This document shows, piece after piece, positions 10,801-20,842 of a DNA stretch of 64,000 bases. The position numbers and the translations under genes were made by a program. Source of the DNA: Drosophila miranda (Eukaryota > Arthropoda > Insecta > Diptera > Drosophilidae); NCBI RefSeq assembly GCF_003369915.1, contig NC_046675.1:21886001-21950000 (forward strand), read 5' to 3'. The stretch's first letter is position 1. Each line of letters starts with the position of its first letter. The notes beneath the pieces were generated by a model, which had not been told where the DNA came from, ran no database searches, and worked only from the letters and a program-made list of their open reading frames with translations.

Positions 10801-13800
10801 ATGTCGTCCATGCGGATGCGCCGGGGCTGGTCGCGACTCTTCCAAAATAGGCGATAGATAAAAACCTGCAAGGAAGGCAGAGTGGCTTAGGGAGGAGCAG
10901 TCAAACAAAGCCCGGGATACCCACCTGCAAGAAGTCACGCGTAAAGTTGTTGGCTCGCTTCGAATTGGGTCCCGGCACCTCGTACAGTGGACACTCCTGC
11001 CCCACGGTGAAAATGGCCGTGACAGCCCGTATCCAGTAGTTGTTTCTGGTGCGAATGATGAGGAAATCATTTGGGGCCATCTTGTGCGGGTAGATGGGTG
11101 CACGGTACATGTTATTCTCCAGCGCCTGGATGCACTGCCCCGGATGGAGGATCCCGAGGAAGGGACTGGTGTGGGCAAAGGCCACCTCACCATAAACATA
11201 ATCCTGCGGTCCGCTATCCTTTTCCGCTTTCCGTTTGTAGTAGTTTTTGATCTTGGAGCACATACCGACTTGGTTCATCAGCGGCGGATGCTCTTCACAG
11301 AACTCGGCGAGGACAATGTCCCCATCCTTGCCACTGAGATCCTCGGGATTGCGCATAAAGAAGACATCACCACCGCCAGAGGCTATCCGTTCGACCTCCC
11401 GCTGCTTGGCCTTCTTCACAATGTGCTTCAGCAGGGAGTAGACATTCTGGTGCGTCTCCTGGGCCAGCGGCCCGTGCGAGTACTTCTTCAGCGGCGGCCG
11501 ATGGAAGGAGCGCAGCTTCATTGGACCCATATGCGTGGGCACAAAGGGAGCCCGAAGCTCCACCACTGGCGTCGAGTGCTGGATAAGATTTCCTCCACCC
11601 ACTTTCATGCGTAGGGTCGATGGCTCCGTCTTGGGTGCATAGTAACTGAGGAACAAAACCAAATAAGTATTCAAGATTCCTATAGTTTCTTTGGTTGCCC
11701 ACACTCACGTGTCATTCGATATGTTGAAGGGATCCCGATCAGGACTCTTGGGCGGCGGCGGTGGTGCATCCTCTGCCAGTACATTGATAACGCCCGCCTT
11801 GCCCAGCAGAATCTTTGACTTCTTGACATGCGGATGCGGTATCTTGATCTTTGGCGGCGGCCCAATGCTCTTGTTGATCTTCGAGGGATCAATGTCGTCG
11901 GGTATGCCCAATATGATGTTCTCATCGTTGGGATCCAGTGTGAGAACCTTCGGTTTGGGCACCTTGGTCATCTGCTGGGCATCCCAAATGATCTCATCCT
12001 CCCACTTTTGGTAGATCAACTCCTCGTTCTCCACGGGAAACAGACTGTACCACGTATCGTCGGGCACTTCGGTGGGTTTGTTCTGCACACTGGATGAAAT
12101 ATAATGAAATTTCGATTGCTTATTCGGTACTTCTCAGCATGATTCGCACTCACTTTTGTTGGGCCTTCTTGCTGGCTGCCGAGGAGCCCTGCTTGGAGCT
12201 GCCACTGCTACCCACGGGCATCGACGACTTCCCCGGCTGACTGAAGGCGCCTGCAGTGCGGGAACCGCTGGAAGGCAACCATCCGGCAGCATTCGTCTTA
12301 GAGTTTAGCTTTTGCAGCACCTTGGCCTTAATGTCGTTGCCATCCCAGACGACATCGTCCTCCCAGTGCATTTGGGAGACCATCAGAAAGGCATCTTCCG
12401 CTAGGGGGGCCTTCTCGCTATCACCGCCACTGCCCACTGCCTCTGGCCTGCTGCCTCCGACGGCCGAGTCTTCGGGGATGACAGTGTCCTTCGACTGGTT
12501 AGCTGTGGACTTCATCTTGAAGCCGTAGTTGAAGCCATCGCCCGATTCGGGCACCTCGAGCATATCGTACCAGATCTGTGCCGGTCCGAAGCGCCAGTCC
12601 GCTACCTTGGGCTTCTGATCGCTATTCTCACCATTCTCGGGCCCCTCCTGTCGCACATCCACGCGGTTGAGGTCGCTTAGCAGCTTCTCCTCATCATCGG
12701 ACATGCAAGCAGCGGGCGTGGGCTCGCTGGCGTAGAACAAACTGAAGCCGCGATGGCGTGGCTCTTCGGTGTCGCTCGGGGAGTCGGAGCCACCCGTGTT
12801 CGACATCTAATTGCAAGCGAGAGATATGTTTAAAACACTCAAATCATGCACCGCGTATGCAGCAGCAGTACCTTTTGATCTCTCGACTGGTTCCGTTTTC
12901 TTCGACGCCTGCGGACATGCCGCCAGATCTGGGGCATGCTTGTTGGCTTCCCCGGACCGAAGAGGCGTGAAAATCGCAGGACTTTATTTGGCCGAAAGTC
13001 GGGAAAGAGTTTCCGGACATCCACATTCTGGTATTTGGAGGGCAGGATATCGGCCAAGGGTGTGTCCAGTTTGCGGTCGTCTTGAAAGGACACCACAATC
13101 CATACTCGCACTCTTAACAGATTAACAAATCTTTGCGCTTACCCTTGGGGTCCCCACTGGCCTTGGGCTCACTACTGGCTGATGCAGCGCCGCCATCGGG
13201 GCCAGGTATTTTGGCGACGGCCTCTTCAGGCCCGCTGGCACCAGCTACCCGCCCCAGAGGAGTACTTGGTGGCGGCATCAGTTCCTTGTCATCCTTGGCT
13301 ATATGGATGGACACATCAGAGACTCTTCCTCCATTACGGACTCTTGGGCATTACTCACTTGGCTTTGTCTCAACCTTAGACGCCGGTATGGCATCCTCTA
13401 GGTCGTCATCGTATGACACCTGCTCTGGCGGCGTGCGTGGACAATCCTCGGAGAGTTCGGTTATGTCTGAGTAATCGATGGCATCGTCCTGAGCTGTGAC
13501 GGTGCCATCCTCGTTTTCCCCTTTTTTCCCGCTAGCCTTCAACGCATCGAAAACACTCAAACCAGCTGTGGTGCTGGCATCCGAAGCGGCGTGCTGCTTC
13601 TCGCCCTCATCGTCGGAGGAGGAAGCTTCAGCATCTTTGGTGTCAATCACCTCGTGCAGCAACGAATTCAGCCCCATCCTGAAGCCAAGCGTTAGCTAAA
13701 GTTCATATATTTATGTTTATTACTACAAGACACATACTTCGCCAGGGATCCAAGATTTTCACGCAGCTCCGCATCAAAGCCCTGCCCCCTCTCGTCGTCC

Positions 13801-13922
13801 GCCAGCAGCCTGCCATCGGAGTCAATGTTACCGAAGAGAATACCGGTTAGATCCATGCCAAAATCGCCCCCACCATTGCCAATGGACCCCTCATCGTCGC
13901 TATTGTCGGATGCAGTGTCCAT
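4801..13922 (-). CDS. Taf1: TFIID subunit 1 (TAF1 / TAF250)
   Basis: Largest TFIID subunit and scaffold for TBP. Exons read on the minus strand: 13738-13922, 13359-13678, 13143-13298, 12872-13080, 12154-12806, 11709-12089, 10925-11645, 10593-10865, 10312-10533, 8397-10254, 8192-8334, 7805-8132, 6840-6938, 6001-6189, 5723-5812, 4801-5591 (all phases consistent; with every exon about 2,205 aa). Order of domains: N-terminal TBP-binding acidic region, DUF3591/HAT core, zinc knuckle with CGACGQVGH (around residue 1364), two bromodomains (around 1480-1720, each with the PMDL motif), two AT hooks, acidic region, Gln-rich tail ending AWTF. The 5723 donor (GTCTCT) is weak, but phase supports it. An Ohler motif 6-like site (TTTGGTATATTTTT) lies upstream near 14,012-14,026. 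A minus-strand poly(A) signal is at 4429-4434. Confidence 0.93.
4870..5121 (-). repeat. nine-copy 9-residue coding repeat in the Taf1 tail
   Basis: In the Taf1 frame, 84 codons read as nine units of the form M-(D/G/N/E)-(F/Y)-x-x-x-Q-Q-x (the last ends QPG), for example [18 protein letters not shown] and MDYPAAQQP. One unit carries three extra Gln. The 27-base DNA period is visible as repeated CCAT..GCTGCTG on the plus strand. Confidence 0.9.
6312..6478. promoter_or_regulatory. cluster of ATCGAT sites in a Taf1 intron
   Basis: Within the 650-base intron between the AT-hook exon and the exon ending at 6001, ATCGAT occurs three times at 6312-6342 (two about 11 bases apart, one beside a TATATAA). 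Related TTATCGATTATCGG and CTCGATTATCG sequences lie at 6449-6478. These resemble DREF/BEAF-type sites. Function is unknown. Confidence 0.35.
6840..6938 (-). other. Taf1: Taf1 cassette-type exon encoding an AT hook
   Basis: A 99-base exon (33 codons) with a T-rich acceptor and a GTAAGC donor. It encodes [10 protein letters not shown], a canonical AT hook. Its length is a multiple of three and both ends are phase 1, so it can be skipped without a frameshift. Drosophila Taf1 is known to make splice variants that differ by AT-hook segments; this exon fits that. Confidence 0.8.
7805..8132 (-). other. Taf1: Taf1 exon ending in a second AT hook
   Basis: This exon follows the second bromodomain. 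Near its 3' end it encodes [13 protein letters not shown], nearly identical to the hook in the 6840-6938 exon. A possible internal donor (GAG|GTGAAA, exon end 7857) would drop the hook, but it leaves phase 0 while the next exons need phase 1. I could not resolve how the hook-less form would be made. Confidence 0.7.
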
Positions 13923-14099
13923 TTCAATGGTTTTGATCTTTTATTTTGGTTAAATATGTTTTTTTCACGCAATTCCACACATTTAGGTTTTTTAGGTTTT
14001 AAAGAAGCGCAAAAATATACCAAAACGCCTCGTGCCGCGATAGGCAAAACAAAGGTATATAAACGATAGGTAGGGTCCGCGCTGTGCAGAAATACAAGC

Positions 14100-15070
14100 A
14101 CACGTCTGTGGTATCTCTATGCGTTTTTGCACGAAAAAGAGTGATTGAGAGGGTGGGTGGCAAACATTTTAGGCTAACAATTTATGCCCAAATGCCTTAC
14201 CTTTTATATTTGTAGCCTGGGCCTGGCCTGCACTGCAGCTGCAGCAAACAAGTGAAGGGAATTCAAGCAAAATGAATAACAAACAAACAAAATCAATAAT
14301 ATAATTTATTATCTTTTCTTTTTATTTTCACAGTCTTGGCAGCACTACTGCTTCCTTTGAATTGTCAATTGCAAAAGCACATATTGAAATCAAATAGCAA
14401 AACAACGCCTGCTTGGATTACGAACATATGTACATATATGTATATAATTTTTAATTAAATTTTTTTCTAATACAGGATGCACAGAGTTTTGCGTATAATT
14501 TCTAGAGGTGTTGTTCCAAACGACTCTGGGCAGAAACTAAACATTCCCAGTCGATAAAGGCATGTTATCAAAATCCTCGGACTACTAGATCTGCCTATTC
14601 GGTACAATCTCTACGTTTATACAGTTTCTTTGTCTCGAATTCAAGTACAAGCAAAATGTTATAATATTCCGCTCATACGAAAGTAAAATAGACGAGGAAT
14701 GTCCGCATTGTCATGCGCCCAAATTCAAACATGAGTCAAATGATTTGTGTTGCGCATCGGAAAAGAGCAACTGCCTGTTCCAACCGGTTCTGGAAGTCCA
14801 ATCGCACATTCAATTCATGCTTCCAAATTACAACGTTTAAAGCAACAGAAATAGTTCACAATACTGCGGCAAATGTTTTGCCGGGTTAGCTAGTATACAT
14901 ACTACGTAATCAATTAAAATAAAATCTATTTTCTTAATGAGTTTTATTGTATATATTTTGAATATTTATAATAATAATCAAAGAAAATTATTCCCTCTGG
15001 TGGTTGCAAAGACGTTCGTCGGACGGACGTGGAACCAGTTGAAATGTTTTAATTCAGATCCTATGTCTTA
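14100..15070. other. gene-free interval between Taf1 and the nucleotidyltransferase copies
   Basis: AT-rich with short stop-rich frames. From about 14,930 it aligns by eye with 17,385-17,530, downstream of the second nucleotidyltransferase copy, so the left end of the tandem duplication unit lies here. Otherwise I see nothing. Confidence 0.5.
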
Positions 15071-15077
15071 AGCAGTA

Positions 15078-16358
15078 CTATTGGGGTTTCTGCATATTTC
15101 TATAACCCATATTCCTGCACTGGTCCTGAAAGTGCCACAGATTATGCGGCTTTATAATGCGACCTTTGTTATGATCCAAGAGTATCAGGTCTTGTATGAA
15201 CACCGGAGATTTTACAGGATACTTGAAACTGTACAAAAAGTAATATTAAAATAACCAAATGTGCAATCCGTGAAACCTACCATGGGGGCATTAAGTCCTT
15301 TAGCTTTCGGCGAAAAATGCGCTTTCCCAAATAGGGGCAAACAACCAACTCGTGAAAGGGAAAGGTGGAATACAACTTGAAGAATTCGTGTAAGATCTGG
15401 CGAGTTTTGTTTTCGTTCACTCCAATTTCCCTCATACCAAACTTTGACAACGGAAATTCGTGAAAGTTTGATGTCCATGCTGCGATTTGGAGACAAAAAT
15501 ATTTACTTTATAAAATAGTTCTTTTCTAGAGCATTTCTACTCACGAGCGACATTGGGAACAAGGTCAGTCTGAAGATCTTTGATGGCTGGTAGATGGCCC
15601 TGGACTTGCAGGAAGAAAATCACCAACAATATAAAGATATGGCTTCGAAAGCATCTGCTAAGGCCGTGTTTTTGGGACCAGGCCCGCAGAAATATCACCA
15701 TGTAGCGAGCTGGGAAAAGGAATCACAATAAAGTTAAACACTTCGTTGCTCGTTCATTAGGTAACACCCACCAATAGGCTGCAGCTTAAAGATGTAGTTG
15801 ACCAACTGGTTCTGGTCACAAGACATTCTGTTCAGGAAGTTTATGTCGCACTTAATGTTTGTCCCTTTATGGACGGCAGTGACGAGTGGAAAGAAGCGAT
15901 CTATGACGGCTGTAAGTTCCCACTTAGTTCTATTATCTAGGATCGCACTCACGATTGTGCGTAGATTAAAAAGTACTTTCGGGGTTAACTTCTCGTTATA
16001 TACTCCAGAAGAGTTACCTGTCAGGCAACGAAGATATAATCAAGAGACACATACAAAATATGATAGTACTTACCTATAACTACAAATATATCGAGGTCTG
16101 ATTCGGAGCGACCCACTCCCATTATGCGGGAGCCAAACAATCTCACCTGAAGCGGTGTATTTGGGAATTTCAACTGCAATGTTTTCTGTACATCGTTTTT
16201 TATGTGGTTGTTTAGCTCCGTGTTCTCTTTAATGATATCGGCCATGCTCACATGCTCCAAGAGGCTTTGCCAGAAGGTCTCCGAGTCTATGCGAATGCAG
16301 AAAGCCTAGTATCTATATCAGTGTTCCAGCAAATTGTTAAAAACTTACTCAGACTCAT
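15078..16358 (-). CDS. noncanonical poly(A)/poly(U) polymerase-type nucleotidyltransferase, copy A
   Basis: Six exons (16349-16358, 16074-16286, 15772-16017, 15545-15709, 15281-15479, 15078-15228), all GT/AG and in phase, give 327 aa. The family (GLD-2/TUT/Tailor-like) adds nucleotides to RNA 3' ends. Visible features are the helix-turn motif FGSRIMGVG with Gly55-Ser56, the metal-binding pair in SDLD (Asp67, Asp69), and the third acidic residue in KCDINF (Asp132). The central domain has YMVIFLRAWSQKHGL and a C-terminal PAP-associated type element SPVFIQDLILLDHN. It is shorter than most relatives and has no extra N-terminal domain. The first exon is only 10 bases (MSL + 1). It is a tandem duplicate of copy B, 2,482 bp away. 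Substrate is unknown; a germline role is only a guess. Confidence 0.82.
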
Positions 16359-16654
16359 TTTATTTTATTTTTTTATATTCGATTTTTATTAAAGGATGAC
16401 TGCCAAAAATAGTCCTACTATTTCCCAAATTAAAAGCGTATGTTCAATATATTGATACAAAAATCAAAAGGTTACTTAACAGAAAGTAAGTACCGCGTAC
16501 TGCTGTTAATACGATGGTCATGTCATTTATTCGCGATTAATTTGTTAAATGGTTACAGCTACAAATTGTTAGATACACTTTGATAAACGTATGTGGAGAA
16601 TGAAGGGATTGGTCCATTGTTCAACTGGCGGTTGTTTGCACATTTGGGGTCACG

Positions 16655-17116
16655 TTACTTGTCGGCGGCCAGTTCCAACCATCGAGGTCTGAACCACGGC
16701 AGCAAGCGGTTTGGTATGCGTTTCTTATACTCATGTAGGGTGCAGAGTTCCAGGGCACAATAGTGGATGTTGCAGTTCATGCACCTGTTGCATGAACAGG
16801 TAAGTCCTGGCGCACACCTACTTTCCTCCTGGCCGAAACAGGTCTCATTTACCTGCAGATAGCAAAAGTGTCGCTCCACGCAGTTGTCCCTCTTCAGAGT
16901 GAAAAAACTTTTGGGACATCGCGTGATGTCGTCGCTGCCTTCTCGGCATGGCCTTGTCTGAAGGTCCCTGGAAGGAAAGATTATCAAATAAATCATTAAA
17001 TAGTAATACGATGTTCGGCTAGCTTACATGGCCCGGCAATGGTGCCAGATGACGAAGAGCAGCACAGATGCCTGCAGCAGAAGTCGGACCAGACGGAACT
17101 GCACGTGGTTCTGCAT
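16655..17116 (-). CDS. neuroparsin-like secreted 12-cysteine peptide
   Basis: Two exons, 17028-17116 and 16655-16967 (GT/AG, phase 2), give 133 aa. Residues 1-29 form a signal peptide with a Leu/Val core ending CRA. The mature part has exactly twelve cysteines (37, 47, 59, 65, 73, 81, 87, 89, 92, 95, 100, 105). The block C-x7-C-x5-C-x-C-x2-C-x2-C with APGLTCSCNRC matches the neuroparsin signature (related to the IGF-binding-protein N-terminal fold). Neuroparsins are insect neurohormones; I recall the gene being retained in many Drosophila but lost from the melanogaster subgroup. A TATA box lies 40 bases upstream of the ATG. The C-terminus has a KKR tract followed by a Trp/Pro-rich tail. The gene sits between the two nucleotidyltransferase copies. 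Confidence 0.78.
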
Positions 17117-17155
17117 TTTCAGAGGTCTCCTCTCCGTTGCCGGACGAGCCAGGTC

Positions 17156-17163
17156 CTTTTATA
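17156..17163 (-). promoter_or_regulatory. TATA box of the neuroparsin-like gene
   Basis: On the minus strand the sequence reads CTATAAAAGG, centred about 43 bases upstream of the ATG at 17116. Transcription would then start near 17,130, leaving a leader of only about 15 bases. A strong TATA contrasts with the TATA-less housekeeping promoters elsewhere in the window and fits a cell-specific gene. Confidence 0.65.
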
Positions 17164-17559
17164 GCCGCTGCTTCAGGCCCTCTAATTAGATTATAATGTA
17201 TGTAAATGATTTAGCATAGATTAATTGAATTTTCAATCGCATCATGGTCATCCAGTCGTGACCGCTGTGGGTCAATGGCGCATCCTTCCCGGAATGGAAG
17301 GCCGCGAGACGCTTGCCTCTCAGACTGACAGCCGCAATAATTAGTACGGATGTTGAGGTCAAGTGCAATTAATTCAAATTAAATCTCATTTGTTAATCAA
17401 TTTTATTGTGGATATTTTGAATATTTGTTATTTTAACCTAAAGAAATGATTCCATCTGGTGGTGTGTGAAAATATTTGTAGTCGGGTCTTGAGTTAATCC
17501 AGTCCGGAATGCGTGGCCGCTTACGTCGGTCGTACGGACGTGTAATCAATTTTTATGTT

Positions 17560-18842
17560 TTAATAATAATCATCATAATAATTTTCAATTTCAGCGCAGC
17601 ACTCGTCCTGAAACGCGTAAATCTGCACCTGCTTTACTTGGAAGCCCTTGTTATGATCCAAGAGTATCAGGTCTTGTACGAACACCGGAGATTTGACAGG
17701 ATACTTGAAACTAAAGCAAAAATAATATTAAAATAACTTAATGTGCAATCTGTAAAACCTACAATGAGGGCATTAAGTCCTTTAGCTGTTGGCGACTAAC
17801 ACGCTTTCCCAGATAGGGACAAACAACCAACTCGTGAAAGGGAAAGGTGGAATACAACTTGAAGAATTCGTGTAAGATCTGGCGAGTTTTGTTTTCGTTC
17901 ACTCCAATTTCCCTCATACCAAACTTTGACAACGGAAATTCGTGAAAGTTTGATGTCCATGCTGCGATTTGGAGACAAAAATATTTACTTTATAAAATAG
18001 TTCTTTTCTAGAGCATTTCTACTCACGAGCGACATTGGGAACAAGGTCAGTCTGAAGATCTTTGATGGCTGGTAGATGGCCCTGGACTTGCAGGAAGAAA
18101 ATCACCAACAATATAAAGATATGGCTTCGAAAGCATCTGCTAAGGCCGTGTTTTTGGGACCAGGCCCGCAGAAATATCACCATGTAGCGAGCTGGGAAAA
18201 GGAATCACAATAAAGTTAAACACTTCGTTGCTCGTTCATTAGGTAACACCCACCAATAGGCTGCAGCTTAAAGATGTAGTTGACCAACTGGTTCTGGTCA
18301 CAAGACATTCTGTTCAGGAAGTTTATATCGCACTTAATGTTTGTCCCTTTATGGACGGCAGTGACGAGTGGAAAGAAGCGATCTTTGACGGCTGTAAGTT
18401 CCCACTCAGTTCTATTAGCTAGGATCGCACTCACGATTGTGCGTAGATTAAAAAGTACTTTCGGGGTTAACTTCTCGTTATATACTCCAGAAGAGTTACC
18501 TGTCAGGGAACGGAGAGATAATCAAGAGACACACAAAAAATTGGGGAGTACTTACCTATAACTAAATATATATCGAGGTCTGATTCGGAATCACCCACTC
18601 CCATTATGCGGGAGCCAAAAAATCTCACCTGAAGCGGTGTATTTGGGAATTTCAACTGCAATGTTTTCTGTACATCGTTTTTTATTTGCTGTTTTAGCTC
18701 TGCATTCTCCTTAATTAAATTGGCATTGTGCACCATCTTTAAGAGGTCTGTCCAGAAGAGCGCCGCGTCTATGGGAATGATCAAAAAACTTAGCATCCAT
18801 TTGTATGTTCCAGCAAATTCCTAAAAACTTACACAAACTCAT
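17560..18842 (-). CDS. noncanonical poly(A)/poly(U) polymerase-type nucleotidyltransferase, copy B
   Basis: Six exons (18833-18842, 18556-18768, 18254-18499, 18027-18191, 17763-17961, 17560-17710) have the same lengths as in copy A and again give 327 aa, with all catalytic motifs kept (GSRIMGVG, SDLD, KCDINF). It differs from copy A mainly in the first 75 residues and in the last exon, where the C-terminus becomes acidic/Tyr-rich (ENYYDDYY). Exon 3 shows few changes (DNRTKW to ANRTEW, VIDR to VKDR), and part of exon 3 through exon 5 is identical at DNA level, introns included. Both copies look functional; reading frames and splice sites are intact. Motif 1-like GGTCACAC lies upstream at about 18,974. 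Confidence 0.82.
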
Positions 18843-18959
18843 TTTATTTTAGTTTTGGGGTTTTGCAAAAATTACGAATTAAAAGCGTATGTTCAATGTG
18901 ACCAAAGCTAAATTGAATATGAGGTAGGGCCTTATTGAAACGATATACGATTTTTTTTA

Positions 18960-18985
18960 CGATACGGTATACGGTCACACCAGCG
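18960..18985. promoter_or_regulatory. Ohler motif 1-like element upstream of copy B
   Basis: GGTATACGGTCACACCAGC occurs on the plus strand about 125 bases upstream of the copy B start. It resembles the agt promoter element (GCGGTCACACAGC). The only nearby frame (18844-19065, minus) has no recognisable motif. Confidence 0.4.
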
Positions 18986-19099
18986 GTTTGCTTACATTTT
19001 GTGGTTTGGATGGGTTTAGGAACTACTGCTTTTAAAACAGTTTTTAGATTAGCTGCTATCGCCATTCGCTAATATGCCTTGGCAGCTGATAAGGTCGGT

Positions 19100-20700
19100 T
19101 CCGATTAGAGACTGACTACCTGCACTTTAATGGAGGCCGGAGAAGCTCTACGGTTCTCAGTTGTTACACTTGGCTTGTTTCCCAGAGGGCAATGCCGGCT
19201 AGCTGTCGACCCCAGGGCTGGGTAGTTCCCCTTGCCCGCCAAATGTAGACAAAAAAGGAGACATACTACTTCTCGGGACATCAAAACTAACAACAACCTA
19301 ACAACAACAAAGAAAATCATAAACAGACGGCTATCAAGTGGGTGAAGCTTGGGTGTTATCACTTCGCGCGCCCGCCCTACCTGTGACCAAACACAACGTT
19401 CATTTTGGCCACCCTCTGCTGGAACGGTAACGGCTGGCCTAATCCATGGCTTACGCCACGCGTCCTCCCTCTATTTTAAATTTAATGCATCATGCTTCAA
19501 TATATATCCAAGCTTTAATAATCGTAAATTGACAATTTCATCTTTCTCATTAATAAATAGCTATACTCAAAATTATCACTAACCACTAAGAAACACCAAA
19601 ACGTTCGACACACAGGCAAACAAGGGAATAACTGCTGAAATTTCGTTCAACCAACAGGGATACCCTCACCCATACGTAATGGAATATGTGTAGATGAGTG
19701 GATCCAGTTTTACGGGAGTTAATTTAACTCGGGCCCCTACGGAGACTTAACCTACCAAGAGCTCTTGTTAAGGGTCCCCGGGACATAAACAATAAACAAT
19801 ATTTTTCCACAAATCGCTCGACCAAATACGGTGGACTGATGGGACCCCCGCGTCACCCACTAAGGGTTAATCTTCTGGCACTGAACAGCTGATCGCAGAT
19901 TTAGGTTCGTGAAAGGTGTTGGTGTTTTTACATATTTTTTTTCAATGTACGTTAAACGGTTTAAGCTTATACTAATTACTAAATAAAGGACAACACACGG
20001 AACAAAATAACATTTAATGTGGAACGGTGTTTGGAGTGCGGATTATGTTTTTTTTCTTTAAGTTCAAACGACGTGGGCGATCGCTGGCCGTGGCCGGTCA
20101 GCCCTAAATTTATATAGGTCCGTGTATACGTGTGCGCGTGTGTGTGTGTGTGAATAGGGTTTCGGGGTTGTTACCTGGTGAATGAGACCAAACGTGTGGC
20201 ACGCACTGGAAGGCGATGCAACGATCGTGCGGTGTGGCTAGAATCGCCCTGGCAGCTAAATCGTTCTCTTTCACCCTCCCCCTTCACACGTCCCGCGCTA
20301 CTTGGCTCACACACGCGCAACTGGAACTCACTCACTCAGGTTCCGTTGGGCAGTCTTCTTCTCTGCAGTCGACTTTCTCGAACTCCAGTGTCCCTCTCCA
20401 GGAAACCTTCTGGCCCGGTTCTGGTGGCTATATTCCTTGCCGGCTGTTTGTAAAATTTTCTGCATTACAACCTATTTTATCGCCCGCCTTTTCTGTACTC
20501 ACTTCAAACCTTCTGTTTTAAGCACAAAATTTCCAATTTCGACGTTACTCCGTCCACGCTCCACGATTTCTATAATCCAATCCACGTTTTCTAATATTTT
20601 CACTCCTATTTATCCCTTTTTCCCTTACTAATACATATATCTAATCCTATTCTCTTCCTTATATCCCCAGTAACGGCTCCAGCTCCCCCCGATGTCACCA
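19100..20700. repeat. probable transposon-derived block, class unresolved
   Basis: About 1.6 kb with composition unlike its surroundings: GC-rich islands, pyrimidine-rich stretches (20,260-20,660), a short GT repeat (about 20,138-20,151), and no gene-like frame longer than about 110 codons. The right end, read on the minus strand, begins TGTATGGTGACATCGGGG, which resembles the start of some LTR retrotransposons; I could not find a matching second end or target duplication. It abuts the Ass promoter. Confidence 0.35.
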
Positions 20701-20725
20701 TACACCTTCGAGCCTCCCTGGACTT

Positions 20726-20739
20726 CCGCTAGATGGCGC
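20726..20739 (+). promoter_or_regulatory. CTCF-like motif upstream of Ass
   Basis: CCGCTAGATGGCGC differs at one core position from the CTCF consensus CCASYAGRKGGC. It lies about 105 bases before the Ass start codon, at the boundary between the repeat-like block and the gene. Confidence 0.45.
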
Positions 20740-20842
20740 GTCGCCCTCAGCCCTGGCCACCTATCGTTCAGGTGGGACTGGAACACAGTATTGCCGTGCC
20801 GTTAGAGATTGGCACAAGTGCGAGAGCAGACATCACCGGAAC

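Noticed and set aside
18844..19065. 73-codon minus-strand frame ending next to nucleotidyltransferase copy B
   Set aside because: Its body overlaps the promoter element of copy B and has no known motif; copy A has no counterpart.
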